This document shows, piece by piece, positions 8,257 through 17,373 of a DNA stretch of 64,000 bases. Source of the DNA: Pseudomonas sputi (lineage in GTDB: Bacteria; Pseudomonadota; Gammaproteobacteria; Pseudomonadales; Pseudomonadaceae); contig NZ_BQHI01000004.1 in assembly GCF_021603585.1 (NCBI RefSeq), forward strand, positions 343,970 through 407,969, in the 5' to 3' direction. Below the pieces are notes generated by a model, which was not told the DNA's origin, searched no databases, and saw only the letters and a program-made list of their open reading frames with translations. Position numbers and translations under genes: made by a program. Position 1 is the stretch's first letter; each line of letters opens with the position of its first letter.

Positions 8257-9885
8257 ATGACTTCGCTTTTCTTATCCCGGACGCCTCAGGTGGCCACCGG
8301 TCTGGAGCAACTCGTCCTCGCGGTGGACCTCGGCACCTCTGGTTGCAAGTGCGCGCTGGTTTCATTGGAAGGCGAGATTCGGGCGTGGGCGTTTCACAGT
8401 GTACCGTTGCATGTGAGCGGGTTGAGCGTCGAGCAGGAACCGCAGGATTGGTGGAATGCCTTTCTGCGCGGCGCCAACGAACTGCTCAGCGCCGACCCCG
8501 TCCGGCGGCGCCAGGTGATCGCGGTGTGTTGTTCGACACAGGGCGAAGGAACGGTGTGTGTGGATCAGGACGGCGTTGCCATTGGGCGTGCGATGTTGTG
8601 GCTGGACAAGCGGGGCGCAGGCGCGGTCAAAAAGCGCATGGGAGGAGGGCGGTTCAGCCTGGCCGGGTACGGGCCGCTCAAACTCTGGCGTTCGTTGCGT
8701 CTGACCGGGGGCGTGGCCTCGTTGTCCGGCATGGATGCCGCCGGGCACATGGCTTACATCCTTGATCACGAGCCGCAGCGCTATGAGCGAACCCACAAGT
8801 TTCTCAATGTGCTCGACTACATGAACCTGCGCCTGTCGGGTCGCTATTGCGCCACCAGCGACTCGATGCTGACAGCATGGATCACCGACAACCGCGACCC
8901 CCATCGCATCCGCTACGACGACGGCCTGGTCAAGGCGCTAGGAATCGAGGCTGGCAAACTGCCTGAGCTGGTCCGCTCCACGGATGTTATCGGCACGCTG
9001 CGCCCGGAGCTTGCCGAAATGCTCGGACTGGCGCGCACCACGCAAGTGGTAGCGGGCGCCGTCGACACCTCGGCGGTGGCCGTTGGTGCCACTGTCAGTG
9101 ACTTTGCCCCGCACCTGTACCTGGGCACCTCGTCGTGGGTGGGCGCACACGTCCCGTTCAAAAAAACCAGCGTGCGTCACCACATTGCTGCGGTGCCGAG
9201 TGCCGTTAATGGCCGCTACCTGGCGATGGCCATGCAGTCGGCTGCGGGGGCGAACCTTTCGTTTTTACGCGACAAGGTGCTGTACCACCCGGATGAGCTG
9301 CTTAGTGATGAACAGCAGCCGGACGTCTACGCCTTGCTCGACCGGATCGCGGCACGGGTGCCGCCGGGCTCGAGAGGGTTGATCTACACGCCGTGGCTGT
9401 GTGGCGAACGCTCGCCAATCAGTGATCCGAGCCTGCGCGCCGGCTTGTTCAACCTGAAGTTGGAGCACTCACGGGAAGACATCATTCGCGCCTTCATGGA
9501 AGGAGTCGCGCTCAATACGCGCTGGATGTTCGAACCGTTCGCGCGCTTTCTCGGCCAACCCAGCGACGTGATCGTAGCGACCGGTGGCGGCGCCCAGTCC
9601 GAGGTGTGGTGCCAGATCATGGCCGACGTCTGCGGGCGCGTTATCCAGCAGCCGCAGAACGCGATCCAGACCAACGCCCGCGGGGCTGCATTTATTGCGG
9701 CGGTGGCGTTGGGCAAGTTGCAGTTTCACGACCTTCCGAGTCTCAAACGCCCCCACCGCCTGTTTGAGCCGTCCCGGGTCACTCGCGCGCTATACGACGA
9801 TCAATTCGCAACGTTCCAGGAGGTCCGCAAGCGCCTCGCGCCGCTGTATCGACGCCTGAACCCCACACAGGAGACTGCCTCATGA
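8257..9885 (+). CDS. FGGY family carbohydrate kinase (xylulokinase-like)
   Basis: A 542-residue sugar or polyol kinase. The N-terminal ATPase domain opens with LVLAVDLGTSGCKCALVSL, and CCSTQGEGTVCVD and the AMLWLDKRG segment follow. The catalytic aspartate is in VVAGAVDTSAVAVGA (near residue 269). The C-terminal lobe has IRAFMEGVALNTRWM and VATGGGAQSEVWCQIMADV, typical of FGGY_C. Length is a little above xylulokinase (about 480-500). The stop overlaps the start of the class II aldolase gene by four bases (ATGA), so the two are translationally coupled and probably act in sequence: phosphorylation, then aldol cleavage. The sugar is not identifiable. Confidence 0.9.
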   Translation: MTSLFLSRTPQVATGLEQLVLAVDLGTSGCKCALVSLEGEIRAWAFHSVPLHVSGLSVEQEPQDWWNAFLRGANELLSADPVRRRQVIAVCCSTQGEGTVCVDQDGVAIGRAMLWLDKRGAGAVKKRMGGGRFSLAGYGPLKLWRSLRLTGGVASLSGMDAAGHMAYILDHEPQRYERTHKFLNVLDYMNLRLSGRYCATSDSMLTAWITDNRDPHRIRYDDGLVKALGIEAGKLPELVRSTDVIGTLRPELAEMLGLARTTQVVAGAVDTSAVAVGATVSDFAPHLYLGTSSWVGAHVPFKKTSVRHHIAAVPSAVNGRYLAMAMQSAAGANLSFLRDKVLYHPDELLSDEQQPDVYALLDRIAARVPPGSRGLIYTPWLCGERSPISDPSLRAGLFNLKLEHSREDIIRAFMEGVALNTRWMFEPFARFLGQPSDVIVATGGGAQSEVWCQIMADVCGRVIQQPQNAIQTNARGAAFIAAVALGKLQFHDLPSLKRPHRLFEPSRVTRALYDDQFATFQEVRKRLAPLYRRLNPTQETAS

Positions 9886-10559
9886 GTCATGTGCAACAAC
9901 AAATCGTCGAGCTTTCACAGCATCTTTGCCACCGCGGTTTTTTTGCGGCGACGGGAGGCAATCTCGCATTGCGCATCGATGCGCAGCACATCGCTGTTAC
10001 GCCGTCGGCCACCGACTATTTCACCATGCGCCCCGAGGATGTCTGCGTGCTGCGCCTCAAGGATTTGGCACAGCTCTCCGGTGACCGCGCGCCAACGGTC
10101 GAAAGCGGTTTGCATGCAAAAATCCTGCGTGCTCGCCCGGACGTGCAGTGCAGCATCCACACCCACCAGCCCGTGGCCAGTGCCTGCACCTTGCTCGGTG
10201 AGCCTCTGGATGTAACGGACCCGCAGCTGTGGGAGTCTTTGGGCAAACACATTCCCCTGGTGGGGTACGCACCCTCCGGCTCCAATTGGTTGGCCGGCAA
10301 ATTCGGCCGTGCCATTCGCTGGGATTACAACGCTTACCTGATGCGTAACCATGGTGTGCTGTGTTGTGGCCCGGATGTCGAGACGACCCTGTCGCGCCTC
10401 GAGGATCTCGAGACGTTTTGTCGTGACTACTTGCTGCGCCAAATCACCGAAAAGTCCCGTCATAAAGCACAGTCACCCGCCGCCGTGGCGCGCTTGGTCG
10501 ACGCCCTGATGCGTTCCAGTGCTGTCGACGCTCACCCTTCTTCCGAGACCCCATCATGA
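9882..10559 (+). CDS. Class II aldolase/adducin family protein (fuculose-phosphate aldolase-like)
   Basis: A 225-residue class II aldolase. Family features are TGGNLALRID, PSATDY, the catalytic acid in APTVESGLHAKIL, the zinc ligands in CSIHTHQP, and the third His in YLMRNHGVLCCG. These enzymes cleave sugar phosphates such as L-fuculose 1-phosphate to a hydroxyaldehyde and a three-carbon phosphate. The closest relatives by motif include methylthioribulose-phosphate dehydratases and fuculose-phosphate aldolases, and the choice cannot be made from sequence alone. The gene overlaps the kinase before it and the aminotransferase after it, both by ATGA, so the three are one translational unit. Confidence 0.9.
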   Translation: MSHVQQQIVELSQHLCHRGFFAATGGNLALRIDAQHIAVTPSATDYFTMRPEDVCVLRLKDLAQLSGDRAPTVESGLHAKILRARPDVQCSIHTHQPVASACTLLGEPLDVTDPQLWESLGKHIPLVGYAPSGSNWLAGKFGRAIRWDYNAYLMRNHGVLCCGPDVETTLSRLEDLETFCRDYLLRQITEKSRHKAQSPAAVARLVDALMRSSAVDAHPSSETPS

Positions 10560-12037
10560 ACAAGCCTCTTGATCCCGTCACATTACCTGTACCAGCAGAT
10601 TCAGCGGTTTCGCAATGGCCTGATGTCGACTCGCTGTATCGCCGTTTCGATGCGCTGGTCAAGCAGCCGATTCGCCCCTTGAAGCGTGAGGCGCTGAACA
10701 AAGTCATGGGCTATTTCGACGAGCGCTGCCAGGGTTCGAGACGGCTCGCTGAGGAGGCCAAGAAATTCATACCGGGGGGTGTCCAGCATAACCTTGCGTT
10801 CAACCATCCCTTTCCGCTCGCCATCGCCCAGGCGAAGGGCGCGCACCTGATCGATGTGGATGGCAACCGCTATATCGATTTCCTGCAAGCCGGTGGGCCG
10901 ACATTGTTGGGCTCCAACCATCCGGCCATTCGTGAACAGGTCAATCGGATTCTCGACGACTGTGGCCCGGTCACCGGCCTGCTGCATGAGTATGAGGTGA
11001 AGCTGGCGCAGTTGGTCTGCGAAGTGATGCCCGGCGTCGACATGGTGCGCCTGCTCGGCTCCGGCACCGAGGCGGTCATGGCCGCAGTGCGTTTGGCGCG
11101 TGCCTACACCCGCAAGAAATGGGTGATCAAGATCGGCGGGGCGTATCACGGCTGGAGTGATCAATTGGTGTATGGCATGCGCTTGCCAGGCACCGGGCGT
11201 ATGGAGGCGGTCGGTATTCCTCGGGGCGCCACGGCCAACACCCAGGAGAGCCCGCCGAATAACCTCGATGCGTTGCGTCGGCGCTTGCAGATCAATCGAC
11301 TGCGCGGCGGTACGGCAGCAATCATGGTGGAACCCTTTGGTCCGGAAAGCGGCACGCGCCCGGTGCACCCGGACTTCAACCGCCAATTACGCAAGCTCTG
11401 TGACGAGTTCGACACACTGCTGATTTTTGACGAGGTGGTCACCGGCTTCCGTGCTGGCTTGGGTGGCGCGCAAGGTTATTTCAACGTGATGCCCGACATT
11501 ACCGTGCTGGGCAAATGCTTGACCGGTGGTTACCCCATGGCCGGGGCGATCGGTGGGCGTAGAGATGTCATGCAACTGCTCGCCGGCGGTATCGGTACCT
11601 CGGCGCGGCGCGCCTTTGTCGGTGGCACGTTGTCGGCCAACCCGTTGTCCTGCGTGGCGGGCTACTACGCCTTGATCGAGGCGCGCAAGCTGAATGCGCC
11701 AGCCCTGGCGGGACGCGCCGGCGACCGTATGCGTAAGGGGCTTGAGGAAATCATCAACCGTCGTGGGTTGCCCTACGTGGCCTATAACATGGGCTCGATC
11801 GTGCACCTGCAAACGTCGGGTGTGCTGTTGCTGGACACCAGTAATCCGCTCAAGCTGCTACGAGCACGCAATGAAGCCAAGTCGCGCAAGCACATGATGG
11901 AGGAAATGGGAGCCGCTTATACGGCGCACGGTTTGATCACGTTGGCAGGCAGTCGGATCTACACCAGCCTGGCCGATACCGACGACGTCATCGACGACGC
12001 GCTCGAGCGTTTCGACGCCGTTTTTCAATTGGTGTGA
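10556..12037 (+). CDS. Class III aminotransferase (glutamate-1-semialdehyde aminotransferase-like)
   Basis: A 493-residue PLP-dependent aminotransferase of fold type I, subgroup III. Visible are FIPGGVQHNLAF, LLGSGTEAVMAAVRLARA (PLP phosphate cup), KIGGAYHGWSDQLVYG, the aspartate in LLIFDEVVTGFR, and the Schiff-base lysine in TVLGKCLTGGYPMAGAIGG (near residue 318). The body resembles glutamate-1-semialdehyde aminomutase, but a 60-residue N-terminal extension and the catabolic-style operon argue against the haem pathway enzyme. It would transaminate an aldehyde or ketone made by the kinase and aldolase. Coupled by ATGA to the aldolase gene. Confidence 0.9.
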   Translation: MNKPLDPVTLPVPADSAVSQWPDVDSLYRRFDALVKQPIRPLKREALNKVMGYFDERCQGSRRLAEEAKKFIPGGVQHNLAFNHPFPLAIAQAKGAHLIDVDGNRYIDFLQAGGPTLLGSNHPAIREQVNRILDDCGPVTGLLHEYEVKLAQLVCEVMPGVDMVRLLGSGTEAVMAAVRLARAYTRKKWVIKIGGAYHGWSDQLVYGMRLPGTGRMEAVGIPRGATANTQESPPNNLDALRRRLQINRLRGGTAAIMVEPFGPESGTRPVHPDFNRQLRKLCDEFDTLLIFDEVVTGFRAGLGGAQGYFNVMPDITVLGKCLTGGYPMAGAIGGRRDVMQLLAGGIGTSARRAFVGGTLSANPLSCVAGYYALIEARKLNAPALAGRAGDRMRKGLEEIINRRGLPYVAYNMGSIVHLQTSGVLLLDTSNPLKLLRARNEAKSRKHMMEEMGAAYTAHGLITLAGSRIYTSLADTDDVIDDALERFDAVFQLV

Positions 12038-12047
12038 GGTGAGCGCG

Positions 12048-12668
12048 ATGCAAGATTTACTGAGACAACAGTGGCTGGAACTTCGGCAACGGCTGAGCGG
12101 CCTGGTGGAGTCGAGAAGCAGCGTTTCCTTGCGCATACCGGGAAAGGAACGCATGTGGTGGGGACGGCTCGATGATGCGGCCCCCATCTGTATCGACTGG
12201 CCGGTGCACGTCATGGGTGAAAGCCAGACCCATCATGCGATCTATCACGCGCGGGCCGATGTGGGGGCCGTTCTGCTGGGCGGAGGTGATTTCGCCCGGA
12301 GCCTGGGGGACTTTGGGGGGGTGATGCCGATTTTATTTGATGAGCAAGCTCGACATATTGGTCATATGGACGGACCGGCTGCATCAGTCCAGGACATTGC
12401 TGCAGCCTTGCAGCGCGGTGGTAACGCGGTGTTGATCGAGGGCGTGCCCGTCATCCTGGGCACCACCGGCACTCGGATGGCGCTTAACGCGCAGCTGTTT
12501 GAAAAATGCGCCAAGGCCTTCACCCTCGCCAAAGCGTCTGGCGCCAAGATGACGCTGTTGCCCTGGTGGGTGGTGCTCGTCGCCAACGGCCGACTGATGA
12601 AAGATGAAAAACGCGCGACGCAATGTTTTGCCCGAGGCGAGATTCCGCCGGAAAACCGTGGTTACTGA
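12048..12668 (+). CDS. Degenerate class II aldolase/adducin homologue
   Basis: A 206-residue protein from the ATG at 12048, which has GAGGTG correctly placed; a GTG at 12039 is also in frame. The fold is that of class II aldolases: SSVSLRIPGKERMW, HHAIYHARADVGAVL, IGHMDGPAAS. The usual His-x-His metal pair after the YHARADV strand is replaced by a glycine-rich stretch (GAVLLGGGDFARS), and no RNHG-type third ligand is seen. It may be a non-catalytic partner of the true aldolase at 9882-10559 or an enzyme with a changed mechanism. It begins ten bases after the aminotransferase stop. Confidence 0.75.
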   Translation: MQDLLRQQWLELRQRLSGLVESRSSVSLRIPGKERMWWGRLDDAAPICIDWPVHVMGESQTHHAIYHARADVGAVLLGGGDFARSLGDFGGVMPILFDEQARHIGHMDGPAASVQDIAAALQRGGNAVLIEGVPVILGTTGTRMALNAQLFEKCAKAFTLAKASGAKMTLLPWWVVLVANGRLMKDEKRATQCFARGEIPPENRGY

Positions 12669-12692
12669 AAACCCTTCAAGAGGTGTAACGCC

Positions 12693-14669
12693 ATGCACAT
12701 ATCGTCCGCTGTTTCCCGTAAACACCTGAGTGCCGCCTTGGCGCTGGGCTCGATTGCTGTGCTGATGGTAGGGCTGCAACCCTTGCTGCTGGGGGAGTTG
12801 TTGGCGCAAAACCGACTTTCGCTTGAGGGCGTCGGGTTGGTCGCTATGGGCGAAATTCTCTCGCTGGGGTTGGGCGTTGTCCTGGGCGATTTACTGCGCT
12901 CCGTGTTTAGCCTGCGCCTGCTTACGGTCGTCGCCATCCTGGCGGCATCGGGTATGGACCTGGTCACGGCCAACACCACCGGGGATGGCGCACTGGCACT
13001 GACGCGTGGTTTGGCGGGGTTGGCCGAGGGCTTGCTGTTATGGGGTACCGTAAATCTGATCGTCCAGGGGGCTGCGCCTGATCGTGTGGCGGGTGTGTTC
13101 ATGGTGGTGCAGACACTTGGTCAGGCGGCGGTAGCCGCAGTGTTGGCATATTGGGTGCTGCCGATTCAGAGCACATCGTCTTACGGTTTCGTGTTTCTGG
13201 GAGCGCTGACGGCCGCTTCGTTGCTCTTAGTCCGCTGGCAACCCATTCAATTGGCGAATCAACACGCAGAGCACACGGAAAATACCAAGTTCGGTTGGGG
13301 CCTTAACCACGTGCTATTGCTGGGGCTGGCCTTTATGCAGCTCAGCGCCATTGGTGGGCTCTGGGCTTACCTGGAGCCATTGAGCAAATACGTGGGAATG
13401 GATGCGCAAAGCGCACAGTTGCTTATCTCTGGGACGTTGCTGATGCAAGTGCTGGGCGGGTGCCTGGGAATTGTCCTGGTGCGTCGAGTCTCGGACTATT
13501 CAATGTTGGCGGTCGCCGCTTTGCTGTTGGGTGGCATCGCGCTGGGGATGTATTTTTCGGCTGATATGGGCGTCAAGGTATTCCTGGTGTTGTGCGGCGC
13601 GTTTGGCTTGATCTGGTTGATGTTGACGCCGTTCCAGGTGCGTATCGCGTTGCAACTGGATCGCTCGGGGCGGATAGCGGCGCTAGTTCCAGGCATGCAA
13701 CTACTGGGGTGCGCCTTCGGCCCTTTGATGTCGTCGCAGTGGGTAGTGGGGGAGAACGCCGAGTACGTGTTGCTGGTCAGTGCCGCGTTCTCGCTGATTG
13801 CACTGACCCTGGTGGGTTTGCTGCGCCGATGCCCCGCGAGTAAGCCCGTCAGCTTTGCGCGCAAAGTGGTACTGGTGGTGGGAGCATCCTCCGGCATGGG
13901 GCGCGGGCTGGCGGTGCGTCTGGCGCAGGAAGGCGCCTGGGTAGTGGCCACGGCCCGGCGCAAGGAGCTGTTGAATGACCTTCAACTGGAAATCGCGCTT
14001 CAGGGGGGGAAATGCCTGGTCTCGGCAGTCGATGCCCTGGATGAGCATGCGGCGGCCGGTCTCGTGGATGAAATTGTCGAGCTATACGGTCGTCTGGATG
14101 TGGTCGTGCTCAATGCCGGCGGCGCTCCCGCGTTGGATATGCGTGAGATGAGTGCGGCCGACGTAACTGCGTATATGCGCTCGAACTACGATGTAGTGGT
14201 CAATTATCTGTTCCCCGCCCTGGAGCAGATGAGTCGCCAGGGGCATGGTTTTGTCGTGCACACCAATTCCCTGGCGGGTTTCCTGGGTGTGACGTTGCAG
14301 GGGCCATATAGCGCCGCGAAGGGCGCGCTGCGCCTGTTGATCGATACCTGTCGCATTGAGTTTGGTAACCGAGGTATTCGCTTTCTATCGCTCTACCCAG
14401 GTTTTGTCGCCACCGCGCAAACCGCAAACGATGGCATGCCAGCACCGCTGGAAATTTCCGAAGCAGCAGCCGTCGATCATATGCTCTACGCGATGCGCAG
14501 CCAGCGCTGGGACTACTTGTTTCCTTGGCCGATGAGGTGGCTGATCCGTTTGGCCAGAGTTCTGCCCAAACCGATCACGCTCTGGGTATTGCGTCGAGAG
14601 TTGCCGGTGTTGGCCAATGACAGCAGCGCGACTTCACCCGTGATCGCTTTCAAGAACACCTCGGTATGA
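12693..14669 (+). CDS. Fusion of MFS transporter and short-chain dehydrogenase
   Basis: One uninterrupted frame of 658 residues holds two full domains. Residues about 10-385 are an MFS-like permease with roughly twelve hydrophobic segments and a charged cytoplasmic loop after the sixth (QHAEHTENTKFG). Residues about 388-620 are a classical SDR: VVLVVGASSGMGRGLAVRLA (cofactor loop), VVLNAGGAP, the catalytic serine in HTNSLAGFLG, and the YSAAK tyrosine and lysine. A basic tail with a hydrophobic patch follows. The SDR would sit on the cytoplasmic face beside the pore and could reduce or oxidise a substrate as it is transported. It closes the operon that begins with the DUF2147 gene. Confidence 0.9.
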   Translation: MHISSAVSRKHLSAALALGSIAVLMVGLQPLLLGELLAQNRLSLEGVGLVAMGEILSLGLGVVLGDLLRSVFSLRLLTVVAILAASGMDLVTANTTGDGALALTRGLAGLAEGLLLWGTVNLIVQGAAPDRVAGVFMVVQTLGQAAVAAVLAYWVLPIQSTSSYGFVFLGALTAASLLLVRWQPIQLANQHAEHTENTKFGWGLNHVLLLGLAFMQLSAIGGLWAYLEPLSKYVGMDAQSAQLLISGTLLMQVLGGCLGIVLVRRVSDYSMLAVAALLLGGIALGMYFSADMGVKVFLVLCGAFGLIWLMLTPFQVRIALQLDRSGRIAALVPGMQLLGCAFGPLMSSQWVVGENAEYVLLVSAAFSLIALTLVGLLRRCPASKPVSFARKVVLVVGASSGMGRGLAVRLAQEGAWVVATARRKELLNDLQLEIALQGGKCLVSAVDALDEHAAAGLVDEIVELYGRLDVVVLNAGGAPALDMREMSAADVTAYMRSNYDVVVNYLFPALEQMSRQGHGFVVHTNSLAGFLGVTLQGPYSAAKGALRLLIDTCRIEFGNRGIRFLSLYPGFVATAQTANDGMPAPLEISEAAAVDHMLYAMRSQRWDYLFPWPMRWLIRLARVLPKPITLWVLRRELPVLANDSSATSPVIAFKNTSV

Positions 14670-14678
14670 AGTCTGACA

Positions 14679-15725
14679 TCAGGCGGTGCGCTGCGTATTT
14701 GGCAACGCACCCGTCCAGCGCTTGAAGGCGCGCCGGAACCCGCGAGCATCGCTGAAGCCAAGGGTGTGGGCGATGTCAGCTATCGACATAACTGTGTTTT
14801 GCAGTAAGTCGCAGGCCCGCTCGTGCCTGATCCGATCCAGCAGACCGCTGTACGTCACGCCCAGGTCTGTCAGGCGACGACGCAGGGTACGTTCACTCAT
14901 GTTGAGCTTCTTTGAAAAGCTCTGCAGGGCTTCAGGGTCGTCGAGGTTTAGGCGAATATGACTGGAGAGGGTTTCAACCAGATCATTGCGCGAGTCACAT
15001 CGGTTCAACATCTGATCCAATTTGGCCCGCAACGGGTCACACGCCATGTCGTCATAGTCCGGCAGGCGCGCGTTCAACCAATGAGGTTCGCAGATCAAGC
15101 GATTTTTCCCGGCCATGAATTTTACCGGGCAACGAAATTCGCGCCGATAGGCTTGGGCGTAATCCGGGCGGGCGTACGCCAACTCTACCCTGAGGGGATT
15201 GAAGGCTGGCCCGATAAGCCGCCTTACCACGGATACGGCACTTGAAAAGGCTTCTTCGATCAAGAAGGGCTCAATTTCAAGATCAAACACTTTGGGGGTG
15301 ACCTCAATGATGAACTCGTTGGGGTGAACGCTGGCACGGTGCTCCAGTAACGCACCGGTATCACCTTGATGTTCAAGGCCATAGGTAATGGCCTCGCCCA
15401 GGGTTCTGCAGGTCAGCATGGCCAGGCCTGCTAGTCCCCAGGAGACGGGCGTCTGACGCATGCCGGTAGCGAGCCCCAACGCTGGGTCATTGATCGCGCG
15501 CTGCGTTCGAATAATCAGCATCCGGGTCTGCCTATAAGACAAGCGCATGTCCAGGTCAAGCAGCTCGGCATAACCGAAGCCTAGCCCGCGGCAGATGCGC
15601 TGCGTCGACAGCCCGCTTTCCATCAACAGGCTGAACAAGGCCCGCGCGACGTTGGGAACCACCACGGTTTCATTCTGCTGGGGATGCTGCGTCCAGTGCT
15701 GGGCAGCGGCTGCGGGCTCTAACAT
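14679..15725 (-). CDS. AraC family transcriptional regulator (OruR-like)
   Basis: A 348-residue regulator with an arabinose_bd-type N-terminal domain (GLGFGYAELLDLDMRLSYRQTRMLI, LATGMRQTPVSWGLAGLAMLT) and a C-terminal AraC DNA-binding domain (LNMSERTLRRRLTDLG, IADIAHTLGFSDARGFRRAFKRWTG). It shares its layout and many residues with the regulator at 2192-3205, so the two are paralogues. It converges on the MFS-SDR gene and is divergent from the monooxygenase gene across 222 bases, which makes the monooxygenase and SDR pair its likely target. Confidence 0.9.
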   Translation of the reverse strand: MLEPAAAAQHWTQHPQQNETVVVPNVARALFSLLMESGLSTQRICRGLGFGYAELLDLDMRLSYRQTRMLIIRTQRAINDPALGLATGMRQTPVSWGLAGLAMLTCRTLGEAITYGLEHQGDTGALLEHRASVHPNEFIIEVTPKVFDLEIEPFLIEEAFSSAVSVVRRLIGPAFNPLRVELAYARPDYAQAYRREFRCPVKFMAGKNRLICEPHWLNARLPDYDDMACDPLRAKLDQMLNRCDSRNDLVETLSSHIRLNLDDPEALQSFSKKLNMSERTLRRRLTDLGVTYSGLLDRIRHERACDLLQNTVMSIADIAHTLGFSDARGFRRAFKRWTGALPNTQRTA

Positions 15726-15947
15726 AGATCACACGCTCTCCATCGGAATGAGTCTGTAGACGATAGCTTTGAGCCGGTAATCTAACACCTCCCTTTCTGC
15801 TATTGCGGGCATGACGGGCTGGTTTCCTGAGTGCGCAGCCTATCTGTCCTCCATGGTCCCCTAAATGGCCGAGAAAGGCTCATCGAACGCACCGGCTTCG
15901 CTTTAGATTTCGGTTTAACACTGAACTGAATATCCAAGGAAAGCGTT

Positions 15948-17373
15948 ATGGAATCAGAACAAGACGCAGCGATTATCGACCGAGGAAATGCCGCCTGCAT
16001 TATTGGCGCCGGGCCGGGTGGGCTGAGTGCCGCACGCGCACTCAAAGCCAAGAAAATCGTCTATGACCAATTTGAGCGGCATTCGGATGTAGGAGGGATT
16101 TGGGACATCACCAATGTCGGCACACCGATGTATGACTCGGCGCATTTTATCTCCTCCAGGGATCTATCGGGCTTCGTCGGGCTTCCAATGCCCAAGGACC
16201 TTCCGGAATACCCCTCCCACCGTCAAATTGCTCACTACCTCAGGAGCTTCGCTGCTGCCTTCGGGCTGCGTGAGTCTATTCAGTTCAGCACAACGGTGAC
16301 CCGGATCGACAAGGAACCCGATGGACACTGGTCCGTCAGCCATCAGTGATGGTTCCGCGCGCCGATACCGTTGGATAGTGTTGGCCACCGGGACAAACTG
16401 GAAGCCCAACCTGCCATCGTTGCGTGGTGAGTTTAACGGGGAAGTTCGCCACTCCAATTCGTTTCAATCCGGCTCGGAATTTCACGGTAAGAACGTGTTA
16501 GTGGCGGGGGCGGGCAACTCCGGCGCAGATATTTCCTGCGAAGCCGCCATCCACGCAAAAGCCGCCTTTAGCAGCATGAGGCGCGGTTACTATTTCATTC
16601 CTAAGCACGTGTTTGGTGTGCCTGCCGATGTGTTTGGTGAAAGTGGGCCGCACCTGCCACTGTGGTTGGCCAGGCCCGACTTCAAGTTTTTTTTGAAGCT
16701 GCTTGTGGGCGACCTGACCCGCTGGGGCCTGCCAAAGCCTGATCATCGCTTGTTCGAGACGCACCCGATCGTGAACTCGCAACTGCTGCATCATCTTCAG
16801 CACGGCAATATTGCGGTGCGCAAAAACATCGACCGGCTGGACGGCGATTTCGTCATTTTTGAAGATGGTGCCCGCGAAAAAATCGACTTGATCCTCTGTG
16901 CCACGGGGTTCAAATGGGGCGCGGAATGTGCTGCGCAGTTTTTCGAATGGAAGAACGGCAGGCCTTTACTTTACCTGTCGATGTTCAGCCGCACTCACCG
17001 TAACCTTTGCGCCATCGGCTACCTCGATCAGAACTCCAGTGCTTTCAAGCTTTTTGATACCCAGGCGCTCACCCTGGCTGCGTATTTTCGGGCGCAGTTG
17101 GATGGGCTCGACACAGCGAGCCAATTCGATCAGTTGATTCAGCGCGACGATTCGGACCTCAGTGGGGGGATTCAGTTTGTTCAATCGGATCGGCATGCGG
17201 TTTATCTGGATGCTCGGTCCTTTACAGCCTACCTGGAGATATTGCGCACGCGCATGCATTGGCCACGATTGACTGAGGACGTATATGCGGCCATCAAACT
17301 CGATCAGCCTTTCCCAACGATCGCAGCGCCTGTCATTCATGACGTGCTGGGGGAGAGTCTGCATGGCAAGTAA
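15948..17373 (+). pseudogene. Flavin-containing monooxygenase, interrupted by a frameshift
   Basis: Two adjacent frames together make one class B flavin monooxygenase of about 470 residues. The first frame (15948-16349) has the FAD motif ACIIGAGPGGLSAARAL and ends at a TGA at 16347-16349. The second frame, readable from about 16321, continues with RRYRWIVLATG, the FMO fingerprint F-x-G-x3-H-x3-F (FNGEVRHSNSF), the NADPH motif VLVAGAGNSGADIS and the LILCATGFKW segment. Dropping one base near the TGA restores the frame. Either the gene is broken or the assembly has an error. AAGGA precedes the ATG. The stop overlaps the following SDR start. Confidence 0.8.

Noticed and set aside
16321-16360. 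Programmed frameshift in the flavin monooxygenase
   Set aside because: The site (CAG TGA TGG) does not match known +1 recoding signals such as that of RF2, and no stimulatory structure is evident; mutation or assembly error is simpler.
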